A stretch of 64,000 nt of DNA from Rhizobium rhododendri (lineage in GTDB: Bacteria; Pseudomonadota; Alphaproteobacteria; Rhizobiales; Rhizobiaceae), in the NCBI RefSeq assembly GCF_007000325.2, contig NZ_CP117267.1:3115001-3179000 (forward strand), written 5' to 3'. Below are positions 36,944-46,240 of this stretch, one piece after another. How positions within the stretch are numbered: position 1 is the first letter of the stretch; each line of letters starts with the position of its first letter. The position numbers and the translations under genes are program-made. Under the pieces are notes generated by a model. That model saw only the letters and a list, made by a program, of their open reading frames with translations. It searched no databases and had not been told where the DNA came from.

Positions 36944-37848
36944 GACGACGTCTTTCGGTCTGCAATGAGATCGGCTTTATGGACCAGTCCCTCCGCCTCG
37001 ACAAGATGCAGCCGCTCGACCATCTGCCCGTCGAGATCGATGACGTTGAGCCCGGCAGCGGCCGGATCCGCAAACGCCGCAATGATCTTCCGCGCCTGCG
37101 CGACAGCGGCCTCATCGGGGCCGAAGTGACGGTTGGCGCCATCGATCTGGGCCGGGTGGATCAGCATCTTGCCGCCAAACCCCATGGCCCGACCTTGGGC
37201 GCATTCATCGGCGAATGCGGACAAATCCTTGAAATCGTTGAAAACGCTATCGATCGCGTCGAGCCCGTAGGCGCGCACGGCCAGCACTACCTGCATAAGC
37301 CAGGGCACCAGGTAAGTCCGTCCTGGCAGTGCCGGAACGCCGGTTTCCTTGCGCAGATCGTTCAGTCCGACGACGAAGCAATCGAGCCTGGAACCGCCTG
37401 TCCGGCCGAATTCGGCAAGGGCGGCAACATTGAGAATGCCCCTTGGCGTCTCGATCATTGCCCAGATGCGCAGCTCCTCCGGCGCGTCGGCATCGGCCAG
37501 TCGGTCGCCGACCGCCATGATATCCTGCGGTTCGTCGACCTTGGGCAGCAACACCGCATCCGGCTGTAGCGCCAGTACGAGGTCCAGGTCGGCCTTGCCG
37601 AACACGGAATCGAGCCCGTTGATCCGGATGATCAGTTCCTTGCCGGGAGGTTTAGGCCCGGCGAAGAAGGCACGCAGATTGTCCCGCGCTTCTGCTTTAC
37701 GCTCCGGGGCAACGGAATCTTCCAGATCGAAGATCACCGCATCGCAATCGAGATCGTGGATTTTCTCGAGCGCCCGGCGGTTGATCGCCGGCACGCTGAG
37801 GACGGAACGGCGAAGGCGCGCGGAACGGGTGTGCGGAGAACGGCTCAT
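36940..37848 (-). CDS. HpcH/HpaI aldolase / citrate lyase beta-like (CoA ester lyase)
   Basis: A 302-residue TIM-barrel lyase of the CitE/malyl-CoA-lyase family. RRSVLSVPAINRRALEKIHDLDCDAVIFDLEDSVAP carries the Mg2+-binding Glu/Asp region. IRINGLDS, VLLPKVDEP, WAMIETPRGILN and KMLIHPAQIDGANRHFGP are characteristic. It cleaves or forms a CoA ester such as (methyl)malyl-CoA or citramalyl-CoA; the exact substrate is not readable. ATG 37848 is the natural start; the frame's upstream extension is implausible. It is coupled to the DUF1737 gene. Confidence 0.88.
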   Translation of the reverse strand: MSRSPHTRSARLRRSVLSVPAINRRALEKIHDLDCDAVIFDLEDSVAPERKAEARDNLRAFFAGPKPPGKELIIRINGLDSVFGKADLDLVLALQPDAVLLPKVDEPQDIMAVGDRLADADAPEELRIWAMIETPRGILNVAALAEFGRTGGSRLDCFVVGLNDLRKETGVPALPGRTYLVPWLMQVVLAVRAYGLDAIDSVFNDFKDLSAFADECAQGRAMGFGGKMLIHPAQIDGANRHFGPDEAAVAQARKIIAAFADPAAAGLNVIDLDGQMVERLHLVEAEGLVHKADLIADRKTSS

Positions 37849-37961
37849 AGACGACTTCTGCCAATCTTTGTCGCAGCAGGCAAGACAACAAAAAGCCACT
37901 CTCCTCTTGCATAGCAGCGGGTCTGGGGCCACATTGGCTGCAGAGAAAGGGTCCCAAAGCC

Positions 37962-38192
37962 ATGAAGAATATCCGTTCGCTGTTTCTTGCCCTCACAGGC
38001 GTAGCAATCTTTGCAGGCCTGGCCCTACTCACAGTTTCCCTGACGCTGGTCTTTGCTGCCATTCTGACCGTCTTCCTCGCTGTTCGCGTGCTATCGACCC
38101 GCGCCAAGCCGGTGCCTGTTCGCGCCACCGCAAATGGCGCAAAGCCGATGCGTATATGGAACGACGGCCGCGGCACAATTATCGATCTCTGA
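37962..38192 (+). CDS. Small membrane protein, 76 residues
   Basis: A short protein with a basic N-terminus (MKNIRS), one long or two closely packed hydrophobic helices (LFLALTGVAIFAGLALLT, then LVFAAILTVFLAVRV) and a soluble basic tail ending NDGRGTIIDL. I do not recognise it. A modest ribosome-binding region (AAAGGG) precedes the ATG. It is divergent from the CitE-like gene. Confidence 0.6.
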   Translation: MKNIRSLFLALTGVAIFAGLALLTVSLTLVFAAILTVFLAVRVLSTRAKPVPVRATANGAKPMRIWNDGRGTIIDL

Positions 38193-38339
38193 TCGCTGAC
38201 GCTCCCTCGTCCACTCTCGCCATCACCCTCTCGTCATAGCGTGGCGAAATCTTCACGATATTTTTCTTCATTTCCTGCCCAATTTGTTCTATTGGCTGGA
38301 AAATTCGTTGATGCGGCGAAATCGTAGGCAGGAATTTCC

Positions 38340-38945
38340 ATGGACAAGTTCGTGAAGCTGACGGGTGTCGCGGCACCTCTCCCGGTCGTCAATGTCGATA
38401 CCGACATGATCATCCCGAAGGATTATCTGAAGACTATCAAACGCACCGGCCTCGGCGTCGGCCTGTTTGCCGAGGCTCGCTACCGGGATGACGGTACGCC
38501 GAATCCGGATTTCGTGCTGAACAAGCCAGCCTATCAGAACGCCAAGATCCTGGTTGCCGGCGACAACTTCGGCTGCGGCTCGTCGCGCGAGCATGCTCCC
38601 TGGGCGCTGCTCGATTTCGGTATTCGATGCGTCATTTCCACGAGCTTTGCCGATATCTTCTACAACAACTGCTTCAAGAACGGCATTCTGCCGATCACGG
38701 TTTCGCCGGAAGACCTGGAAAAGCTGATGGACGACGCTTCGCGTGGCTCCAATGCTGTCCTGACGGTCGATCTCGAAAACATGGCAATCACCGGTCCTGA
38801 CGGCGGCTCGATCACCTTCGATCTCGACCCCTTCAAGCGCCATTGCCTGCTGAACGGCCTCGACGACATCGGCCTGACGCTGGAAAAGGGAGCGGCCATC
38901 GACCGCTTCGAAAAGTCCAACGCCGTCGCCCATCCCTGGGCCTGA
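38340..38945 (+). CDS. leuD: 3-isopropylmalate dehydratase small subunit
   Basis: A 201-residue LeuD, partner of LeuC, in the second step of leucine synthesis (2-isopropylmalate to 3-isopropylmalate). [45 protein letters not shown] and [17 protein letters not shown] are diagnostic. AGGAA stands six bases before the ATG. leuC is not in the window, so leu genes are dispersed as usual in rhizobia. A strong terminator follows. Confidence 0.96.
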   Translation: MDKFVKLTGVAAPLPVVNVDTDMIIPKDYLKTIKRTGLGVGLFAEARYRDDGTPNPDFVLNKPAYQNAKILVAGDNFGCGSSREHAPWALLDFGIRCVISTSFADIFYNNCFKNGILPITVSPEDLEKLMDDASRGSNAVLTVDLENMAITGPDGGSITFDLDPFKRHCLLNGLDDIGLTLEKGAAIDRFEKSNAVAHPWA

Positions 38946-38968
38946 TCGTTTAGAAGCAGATATATCCA

Positions 38969-38994
38969 AGCCGGGCCAGTTGCCCGGCTTTTTT
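38969..38994 (+). terminator. Rho-independent terminator after leuD
   Basis: AGCCGGGC and GCCCGGCT form an 8-bp stem with a five-base loop, followed by six T residues, 24 bases after the leuD stop. Confidence 0.92.
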
Positions 38995-39155
38995 GTGCTT
39001 TTTCCGGGCACCACCCGCTCCCTTCACCGGCACCAGAGTGGATCTTTCTGGCACAAGTGGCGGGGACCAGCCGGTGGGCGGCTTAACGGTTTCTTTGCTC
39101 GAATCCCTTACCGCTCGCTCCGCTGCGGATAGCTGTGTGTTATCGGGAATAAAAA

Positions 39156-39374
39156 ATGAATAGTTCCAAGAACTTTACCGGCTGGGCACTCGATCGGGCC
39201 GAAGCAATCGTTGCCGACCAGGGATTCGACATTATCGAATCGACCTGCGACCACCCTCGGTGGACGAAGGAGCAGAAGGTTGTCCGACTGACCCTGGCGA
39301 TCATTGAAGCTCTTGTCGATGCTCACAATTTCGGCCGCGAAGACGAGAAACCGAACCGCGGGCTTCATTCCTGA
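39156..39374 (+). CDS. Small hypothetical protein, 72 residues
   Basis: An unrecognised short gene. The product is acidic to neutral and helical-looking (WALDRAEAIVADQGFDIIES, WTKEQKVVRLTLAIIEALVDAHNFG), without signal or membrane segment. CGGGAATAAAAA before the ATG offers only a weak ribosome-binding site. The region between leuD and the GGDEF gene is otherwise empty. Confidence 0.5.
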   Translation: MNSSKNFTGWALDRAEAIVADQGFDIIESTCDHPRWTKEQKVVRLTLAIIEALVDAHNFGREDEKPNRGLHS

Positions 39375-39571
39375 AAACGCCAAAACCATAACAAAGGCAG
39401 TGAACAAGCGGCCAGATGGTGATCCCGCCGCATAATCTGGCAAAGCACTCTCACAGCACCCCGCCCATTGAGATAAGCTCATTGCTGTCTATAGCCATCA
39501 CGTGTATTTTAGCTATGCCTTAAGGCTTTCAAAATAGGGTCGCCGCATCCACGAAAATCCCGGGGCTGGCC

Positions 39572-40534
39572 ATGGACGAGGACGAAATAATTCCACCAGA
39601 CGTGCTAGCTTCGATGCTGGTGCGGATGTTTGAATTGGCTCCCATCGCAATGGCGATTACCACCAGTGACACACGAACTTCCAGCTATGCGAAGGTCAAT
39701 GACGCCTATCTTCGGCTGACGGGTCTCAACTGGGACAAGATCCGGGGAAAGAAGCTCATTTCCGAAGGATCGGCGATCGATAGCCCTGCGCGCGACCGTC
39801 GTCATCGGTTGCTGGCGGAAGAAGGCAGCTATGTGCTCGAAGAGGTCGATATCGTTCATGTCGACGGCACGACGATACCGACGCTGATCTCGGCCCAGCG
39901 CACCGTCGTCAACGGCGTCTCCTTCGATGTCGAAGTCATTGTCGACGTCTCATCGCGCGTCCGGCAGCAACGCGAGATCGAGAACGCCCTGAAGGCGTCG
40001 GCCTTGACGGATGCTCTTTCGGGACTTCCGAACAGGGCCAGCTTCGACGCTGTGATCGCCGACCATCTCAACGAAAATAGGCCGACTAGGAATATCCTGG
40101 CTCTTGCCTTCATTGATCTGAACGGTTTCAAGGCAGTCAACGACAGGCTGGGCCACGGCGCCGGCGACGAGGTCTTGCGAATTATAGCTGCCCGTTTGCG
40201 CGAGCACTCCCGCGCCAACGACTTTATCGCCAGGATCGGCGGCGATGAGTTCGCAATACTGATCGAGGCCGATCTGGCCACCGCATCGACATTACCGCAG
40301 ACAATCCGCGAAACCATGGAGCGCGTCTTCAAGCCTATCGCCATTGAAGGGCATGTCACCGATACCGGCGCTGCGGTCGGCGTCGCATTTCTCGGCGCCG
40401 ACGACGATCCCGCCTCCTTCGTCAAGCGGGCAGATGAGTTCATGTACCTTGCCAAGACGACGGAGCAACGCGTTGCGGTCGTCTGCTCCGGTCAGATCCT
40501 GACGCCGGTATCACCAATCGCGCGCGCGCGATAA
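39572..40534 (+). CDS. PAS-GGDEF diguanylate cyclase
   Basis: A 320-residue soluble signalling enzyme. Residues about 15-125 are a PAS sensor (FELAPIAMAITTSD, NDAYLRLTGLNWDKIRGKKL). A linker helix leads to a GGDEF domain at about 150-305 with an intact active-site IGGDEFA near 222-226 and a matching I-site Arg-x-x-Asp (RAND) correctly spaced upstream. It should make cyclic-di-GMP and be product-inhibited. No membrane segment is present, so the PAS domain senses a cytoplasmic cue. The ribosome-binding site is weak. Confidence 0.92.
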   Translation: MDEDEIIPPDVLASMLVRMFELAPIAMAITTSDTRTSSYAKVNDAYLRLTGLNWDKIRGKKLISEGSAIDSPARDRRHRLLAEEGSYVLEEVDIVHVDGTTIPTLISAQRTVVNGVSFDVEVIVDVSSRVRQQREIENALKASALTDALSGLPNRASFDAVIADHLNENRPTRNILALAFIDLNGFKAVNDRLGHGAGDEVLRIIAARLREHSRANDFIARIGGDEFAILIEADLATASTLPQTIRETMERVFKPIAIEGHVTDTGAAVGVAFLGADDDPASFVKRADEFMYLAKTTEQRVAVVCSGQILTPVSPIARAR

Positions 40535-40555
40535 GCGGCACCAACCCCTCGATAA

Positions 40556-42163
40556 TCAATGGCCGCCGGCCGGCGCCCCGCCGGTCAGGTCGATCTTGCG
40601 CAGGATCAGCGCCAGCGGAATGACACAGAGTGAAATCACCATCAACGTATGGAAGACGTCGATATAGGCGAGATAACTCGCCTGGTTCTGAACCTGCGTG
40701 CTGATCCAGGCTAGCGCCCGCGATTGCGCATCCACCATGCTGGAGCCCCGGTCAACAAAATACTGGGTGACCGACTGCAGCGTGCTGGTATAGCCGGGAT
40801 CCGAGGGGACCACCCCCTCGATCAGCCGGCTCTGATGGAATTGCTCCCGATGCGCAAGGACATTGGAGGCGATCGATACGCCGATGGAACCACCGGTATT
40901 GCGGGCTGCATTGATGAGCGCGGACGCCTGGTCCGTCTGATCTGGTCGCAACCCGTCGTATGAGGCCGATGTGATCGGGATGAAGATCAGTGGCAAACCG
41001 AGCCCGAGATACATACGCGACCAGACGAAAAAACCGAAGTTGAGATCGGCGTAGAGCCTCGTCATATACCACATGGCAAAAGCGATGATGCCGCCGCCGA
41101 TGGCGATCAGGTATCGCGGCTGGACCTTAGTCGCCAGACGGCCGCAGACGAACATCATCATCATCGTAACCACGCCGCCGGGCGACAGGGCAAGCCCGGC
41201 CCAGGTGGCGGTATAGCCGAAGTTCTCCTGCAGCACCTGCGGAATGAACTGGGTCGTGGCAATGAGGATGGCGCCGGTCGCCAACATGACGATGAAGCAG
41301 GAGCCGAATTGCCGGCTGGCCAGCAGTCCGACGTCGATCACCGGATTTCGCTTTGTCAGCAGCCACGGAATAGCCGCCAGAAGCGCGGTTGCGCAAAGAG
41401 ACGTGGTGACGACGATGAAGTTCGAATCGAACCAGTCTTCCGTCTGGCCGCGGTCGAGCACCATTTCGAGAGCGCCGAGGAAGGTGGCCACGAGAAGGAA
41501 GCCGATAATATCGAAGCGGATACCTTTCTTTCGCATCTCGGCCCGCTCCTTGCGGAGCTTTTCGGGCTCCTTCACCAGCATATAGACCAGGGCGAGAGCC
41601 AGCACGCCGACGGGACCGTTGATCAGGAAGCACCAGTGCCAGGAAAAATTATCAGACAGGTATCCCCCCAGCGTCGGGCCAACGACCGGGGCAACAACGA
41701 CAGCCACGCCGAACAGCGCAAAGGCCTGCCCGCGCTTGGCCGGCGGAAAGGAGTCAGCCAGGATCGACTGCGAAATCGGCACCATGCCGCCTCCTGCAAA
41801 ACCCTGGATCATGCGGAAGAGCAGCAGCGATTCGAGATTCCACGCCAGTCCGCACAGAATGGAGGAGATTGTAAAGACGGCGAGGCAGGCGAGATAGAAG
41901 CGCCGGCGTCCGTAGCGCTTGGCGATAAAGCTGCTGGCCACCAGCACGATGGCATTCGACACCAGATAGGTCGTCACCACCCAGGATGCCTCATCGGAGC
42001 TGACCGCAAGGCCGCCCGAGATGTAGCGCAGCGCTACGTTGGCGATCGTCGTGTCCAGCACCTCCATGAAGGTGGCGAGCGACACCACCATCGCAATCAG
42101 CCACGGATTGACGACCGGTGAAGACTTCTCAGCCGCTCCGCCGGCGGTAGTAGCGGCGCTCAC
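40556..42163 (-). CDS. DHA2-family MFS drug efflux permease (EmrB-like)
   Basis: A 535-residue major facilitator with about 14 membrane helices. FMEVLDTTIANVALRYISGGL is the DHA2 motif of helix 1, SFIAKRYGRRRFYLACLAVF is motif A, and RMIQGFAGGGMVPISQSIL with GPTLGGYLSDNFSWHWCFLING is motif C. It exports drugs or organic compounds together with the HlyD-type adaptor encoded immediately upstream. The start is GTG 42163, supported by GAGG eight bases before it, just after the adaptor's stop codon. Confidence 0.92.
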   Translation of the reverse strand: MSAATTAGGAAEKSSPVVNPWLIAMVVSLATFMEVLDTTIANVALRYISGGLAVSSDEASWVVTTYLVSNAIVLVASSFIAKRYGRRRFYLACLAVFTISSILCGLAWNLESLLLFRMIQGFAGGGMVPISQSILADSFPPAKRGQAFALFGVAVVVAPVVGPTLGGYLSDNFSWHWCFLINGPVGVLALALVYMLVKEPEKLRKERAEMRKKGIRFDIIGFLLVATFLGALEMVLDRGQTEDWFDSNFIVVTTSLCATALLAAIPWLLTKRNPVIDVGLLASRQFGSCFIVMLATGAILIATTQFIPQVLQENFGYTATWAGLALSPGGVVTMMMMFVCGRLATKVQPRYLIAIGGGIIAFAMWYMTRLYADLNFGFFVWSRMYLGLGLPLIFIPITSASYDGLRPDQTDQASALINAARNTGGSIGVSIASNVLAHREQFHQSRLIEGVVPSDPGYTSTLQSVTQYFVDRGSSMVDAQSRALAWISTQVQNQASYLAYIDVFHTLMVISLCVIPLALILRKIDLTGGAPAGGH

Positions 42164-42165
42164 CG

Positions 42166-43320
42166 TCAGTGCCTCGGCCGAACGGTGACGACCGGAATGA
42201 CCGACATTCCGGGGCCGATCGAGACATCCGCCGGCCAGCTGTCGACGAGGATCTTGACCGGTACGCGCTGCGTCACCTTGACGTAGTTTCCGGTGGCGTT
42301 TTCAGCCGGCAGCAACGAGAAGGCGGTGCCCGAGCCGGGCTGTACTGAGGCTACCTTGCCTTTGAGCACGTGATCCGGATAGGCATCGATCGTGACATCC
42401 ACCGGCTGGCCCGGACGCATGTCGGTAAGCTGGGTCTCCTTGAAATTGGCCGTGACCCAGATTTCGTCCGGCACGAACATGGCGACGGCCTGTGCCGCCT
42501 GGACATATTGGCCTTTTGAGCCGCTGAGACGGACGACGCGGCCGGGCTGAGCAGCCGAGATCGTCGTATATTTGAGGTTTTGCTCGGCTGTCTCGACCTG
42601 AGCCTCGGCCTGATGGAGGTCGGCGACGGCGCTGGCGCGCTGTGCCTCGGATGCGACCTTGTTCTTGACCGCAGAGGTGACGCTTGCCTGCGCCTGGGCA
42701 AGGTTGGCCTCGTTCTGGCGCAGGGTCGATGTTGCCTGCTGCTGGGTCTGCTGCGAGCCGGCGCCTGATTTCAGCAGCTGGTCCTGCCGGGTGGCCTCGT
42801 CCCTGGCAAATTGCAGGGCTGCCGCTGCCGACGCAAGCTGCGCCTTCTGCTGGTCGATCGATGCCGCGCTGGCGGCAATCTGCGCATCGGCGCTGGCAAT
42901 CGCAGCATTCGACACGTCGATCTGGCTTTTCGCCTGATCGAGAGCAATCTGGTAGTCTCGCGGGTCGATCTTCAGGATGACATCGCCGGCGTTGACGTGC
43001 TGGTTATCGGTGACCGGCACTTCGGAGACATAGCCCGAGACCTTGGCGGCGACTGAAAAGCTGCGCGCGTCTACAAAGGCGTCGTCCGTCGTCTCGTAGG
43101 GATGCACGTAGATGAGCCAATAAACGTAGCTGCCGATAGCCAAAAGGATGATGGCGACGATCACCAGCAGCACGATGAACGGATGGCGGCGGAGGACAGA
43201 GGGTTTCTTCTCCTCATCCTGCTGCTCTGTGTCGTCTGCGGCCTTCGTGTCTGCGTCGTCCTCGACTGCGTCTTCAGGCCTCGCGGCGCGGCTGGTCGGA
43301 GCGTGCGGGTTGTTGTCCAA
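42166..43320 (-). CDS. HlyD-family membrane fusion protein (EmrA-like)
   Basis: A 384-residue periplasmic adaptor. An acidic cytoplasmic N-terminus is followed by one membrane helix (FIVLLVIVAIILLAIGSYVYW), a lipoyl-like half (SVAAKVSGYVSEVPVTDNQHVNAGD), a long Ala/Gln-rich coiled coil, and the second lipoyl half with barrel (GRVVRLSGSKGQYVQAAQAVA). I chose TTG 43320 because AGGAA lies eight bases upstream; another TTG at 43356 lacks one. It works with the MFS permease as an EmrAB-type pump. Confidence 0.9.
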   Translation of the reverse strand: MDNNPHAPTSRAARPEDAVEDDADTKAADDTEQQDEEKKPSVLRRHPFIVLLVIVAIILLAIGSYVYWLIYVHPYETTDDAFVDARSFSVAAKVSGYVSEVPVTDNQHVNAGDVILKIDPRDYQIALDQAKSQIDVSNAAIASADAQIAASAASIDQQKAQLASAAAALQFARDEATRQDQLLKSGAGSQQTQQQATSTLRQNEANLAQAQASVTSAVKNKVASEAQRASAVADLHQAEAQVETAEQNLKYTTISAAQPGRVVRLSGSKGQYVQAAQAVAMFVPDEIWVTANFKETQLTDMRPGQPVDVTIDAYPDHVLKGKVASVQPGSGTAFSLLPAENATGNYVKVTQRVPVKILVDSWPADVSIGPGMSVIPVVTVRPRH

Positions 43321-43402
43321 CGTGACATTCCTGAGATTGTGAAGAATGGGCTTCAAACGTCGACGAAATCATTAGGTTCCCAATCGAATCCGCGGACCCG
43401 CC

Positions 43403-45700
43403 TTACTCGGTTTCGAAAAACACGAAGGACCGGTCCGCAGCTTCCAGCAGGGTATCGGCAATTGCGCCGTAGGAAAGCCGCTCCCCTGCCCTGCGGCTGA
43501 CACCGAGCACGATGAGGTTGTAATCGCCCTTGCGCGCATGGCGAAGGATCGACAGCTCGGGCGCGGCCCCTTCCTGAACGATCTTGCGGACCTTGACCCC
43601 GTTGTAGAGAGCGATCTCGTCGATCTTCTTGAACGCGGCCACATGGGCATTGCTGGCGTCACTGACGCGCGGCAGCGAGCGGATCTGCTGCGGTTCGCGG
43701 ATATAAAGCACCGAAATCTGGCACTCCGTCGCCTTTGCAATGACGAAAGCAAGCTCGGCGGCGCGCGTCGAACGTTCCGTGCCGCTGATCGGCACCAGGA
43801 TGCGCAAATTCTTGTCGACCGGCAGTTCGCCCCGCGAGGACACGATCGCCGTCGTTCCCCTGAAGGCCGATGTCATGACCGACAGTTGCTCGTGGAAGCC
43901 ACCGGCAGTATCGACCGTCGGCTCGACTCCGATGAACAACAGGTCGTGGCCCTTCTCCGCACCCTCGCCGAGGATCTTGCGCAGGTTGGCATCCTTGATT
44001 TTCGTAGTGATATGGATGTCGGTAGTTTCCGGCTGGTGCGGATCGGTGGTCGTTGCCACCGCGTCGTCGGCCGCAGCCTTGACGCGCTCTGCCCCCTCCT
44101 CGGCCCGGGCGACGGCTGCCTTCGGATCGCTATCGCCGGCAGCTTCCGGCTTTGCCGCCGGAGCCTCCTCGCCGATGATGTCGAGCACCGTCACCGGTGT
44201 CTTGCGCACCGCAGCGAAATGGCCGGCAATGCGCGCGGCCAGATGGCTGCTCGCGGAAACGTCGATCGCCAGCAGGATCCGTTCAAATTTCTGCAGGAAG
44301 CTGCGCTCCTCGAATTCCTCCTGTTTCAGCCGCTCGCGCTCCTCGTCGCGCATCGGCAGACGCGCCAGTGCCCAGCGCAGCGTCGGCGGCATTGCCATGG
44401 TCGTCACCACGGCCATGGCGACGATGACCGAGAACAGTCGCTCGTCGAGGACGCCGACGGAGAGACCGATAGTGGCGACGATCACTTCCGTCGAGCCGCG
44501 CGCGTTCATGCCGCAGCCGAGCGCCAGCGCTTCGGCATTCGAAAACTTGCCGATCTTGGCGCCGGCAAAGGCACCACCGAACTTGCCGAGGCTGGCAATG
44601 ACGATCAGTCCGACGGCGAGCATCAGCGTCGAGGGATCGCCGAGCACGCTGAGGTCGGTATGCAGGCCGGTAAGCCCGAAAAACACAGGCATGAACAACG
44701 CCGTCGTCAGCGCCCGCAGCTGCTCGTCGATCTGGCGCGTCAGTATCGGCGATTCGCCGACCAGGATACCGGCCACGAAAGCGCCAAGTACCGTGTGGAC
44801 GCCGATAGCATTGGTGATGATCGCCATGCCGCCCATGATGGCAATGATCGCACTCAGCACAGGCAGGTCGCTGCGGAACCGGTCATTGGTGAAGCGGATG
44901 ATCTCGAACACCAGTTTTCGGCCGATGGTAAAGCTGAAGGCCATGAAGGCCAGCGTGCCGATGACCGCCTTGGCGAGCGTCGGCAGGTCGACGGCACCCT
45001 TTTCCGCCAGGCTGAAGGTCACGGCAATGATCACCCAGCCGACCGTATCGTCAATGATCGCCGAGGCGACGATCAGTTGACCGATGTTCCGGCGCATGAA
45101 GTCCATCTCGCGAACGACGGAGGCGACGATCTTTACCGACGAGATCGATAGCGCAGTACCGAGAAACAGCGACGTCACCAGCCGCTTGCTGGCATCCGGG
45201 AGGAACTCTGCGGGGATAAGCTGCCCCAGCGCGAAACCGGCGGCAAACGGCACGGCAATACCGGTCAGCGACACGCCGAGGGCTGCCCGCCGCAGCCGCT
45301 TGGCGAGCCCGAGATCGGTTTCCATACCGGCCAGCAGCAGCAGGAACAGGATACCGAGCTGCGCCACGGCATCCGTCATACTCTTCTGTTCGGGAGACGT
45401 CGGGAAGATATGCGCCTGGGCATCTGGCCAGATCTGGCCGAGGATCGAAGGGCCGAGAATGATGCCACCGATGATCTGCCCCATGATCGATGGCTGGCCG
45501 ATCCTCACCATGGCCTCGCCGAGCAGGCGGCCGACGACCACGAGGATGACGATCTGGATCAGGAACAGACTTTCCGACGCGCCTCCCTTGGCGCCCTCTT
45601 CAGCAAATGCAGTTGCGGGCGCCATGAAGAAGCAGGCCGCTGCCGCTGTCTGTAGAATGCGATTTCGGGAGAGGTCGGATAATCTGGGGAAACGTATCAA
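43403..45700 (-). CDS. CPA2 cation:proton antiporter fused to two Usp-like domains
   Basis: A 765-residue fusion. A cleavable or uncleaved signal region (residues 1-33) is followed by about 12 membrane helices of the KefB/NapA-type exchanger at about 45-430 (SIMGQIIGGIILGPSILG, ASAIIDDTVGW with the paired acidic ion-binding residues, CGMNARGSTEVIVA). The cytoplasmic tail has two universal-stress-protein-like domains, about 475-620 and 640-765 (RILLAIDVSASSH; RILVPISGTERSTRAAELA; LIVLGVSRRAGE). It should exchange Na+ or K+ for H+ with nucleotide or stress control from the tail. The start is TTG 45700, with GAGG upstream. Confidence 0.9.
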   Translation of the reverse strand: MIRFPRLSDLSRNRILQTAAAACFFMAPATAFAEEGAKGGASESLFLIQIVILVVVGRLLGEAMVRIGQPSIMGQIIGGIILGPSILGQIWPDAQAHIFPTSPEQKSMTDAVAQLGILFLLLLAGMETDLGLAKRLRRAALGVSLTGIAVPFAAGFALGQLIPAEFLPDASKRLVTSLFLGTALSISSVKIVASVVREMDFMRRNIGQLIVASAIIDDTVGWVIIAVTFSLAEKGAVDLPTLAKAVIGTLAFMAFSFTIGRKLVFEIIRFTNDRFRSDLPVLSAIIAIMGGMAIITNAIGVHTVLGAFVAGILVGESPILTRQIDEQLRALTTALFMPVFFGLTGLHTDLSVLGDPSTLMLAVGLIVIASLGKFGGAFAGAKIGKFSNAEALALGCGMNARGSTEVIVATIGLSVGVLDERLFSVIVAMAVVTTMAMPPTLRWALARLPMRDEERERLKQEEFEERSFLQKFERILLAIDVSASSHLAARIAGHFAAVRKTPVTVLDIIGEEAPAAKPEAAGDSDPKAAVARAEEGAERVKAAADDAVATTTDPHQPETTDIHITTKIKDANLRKILGEGAEKGHDLLFIGVEPTVDTAGGFHEQLSVMTSAFRGTTAIVSSRGELPVDKNLRILVPISGTERSTRAAELAFVIAKATECQISVLYIREPQQIRSLPRVSDASNAHVAAFKKIDEIALYNGVKVRKIVQEGAAPELSILRHARKGDYNLIVLGVSRRAGERLSYGAIADTLLEAADRSFVFFETE

Positions 45701-45942
45701 TAAGAAAGCCTCGCTATGTCTGCCAGCAACGTCGGATGGGACGCCGCGTTCCCTGGCATTAGCCTTGCAGATGGGTCGTATCCAGAAAAATCAACCCGGT
45801 AATCTTCCGCTGGCGTTGATGACTGCCGGCGCCGGCCCGCCGACCGGAACCGCGCATCAAAGCCGCAGCCGCGAGAGACACCCTTGCATAGAGGCTGCCC
45901 GAAGCCTAAATCGGCGCTTGCACAGACAGGATCGGAGACCAG

Positions 45943-46218
45943 ATGAACCCGCTCGCCAAGCCGCAACGCGAAGGAAAATATCGCGACAGGGATATCGACT
46001 GCCAGGAGGCTTTGGAAAAGGCGTTCATGGAAATCGCCGGCGTCCAGTCCAACACGGTGGTCGCCGCTGCCGGCGGCACCATGTCTCCTGCATTGGCGGC
46101 CCTGGCGAAAAGCGCCGAGGCCGTCGGCTGGTCGCTTGAAGAGGCAGAAGTCGCCATCAGCGAACTGGCGCAGAACCTGCTGGATGAAGACGCTGCCGGC
46201 GCCGGCGAAGAGGAATAA
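45943..46218 (+). CDS. Small hypothetical protein, 91 residues
   Basis: An unrecognised acidic protein with a good ribosome-binding site (GGAG, six bases before the ATG). The N-terminus is polar (KPQREGKYRDRDIDCQEALEKAFMEIA). The middle contains a glycine turn (VVAAAGGTMSPALAALA) and the C-terminal half is helical (AEAVGWSLEEAEVAISELAQNLLDED). It looks like a soluble helical adaptor. It is convergent with recX. Confidence 0.65.
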   Translation: MNPLAKPQREGKYRDRDIDCQEALEKAFMEIAGVQSNTVVAAAGGTMSPALAALAKSAEAVGWSLEEAEVAISELAQNLLDEDAAGAGEEE

Positions 46219-46240
46219 GCAGATGTCCGAAGCGACGCCG

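Noticed and set aside
43538..45151. A 537-codon plus-strand frame and a second overlapping one opposite the antiporter gene
   Set aside because: Shadow of the minus-strand antiporter; the composition is His/Arg/Asp-rich and no domain is visible, whereas the minus strand has clear membrane helices and Usp motifs.
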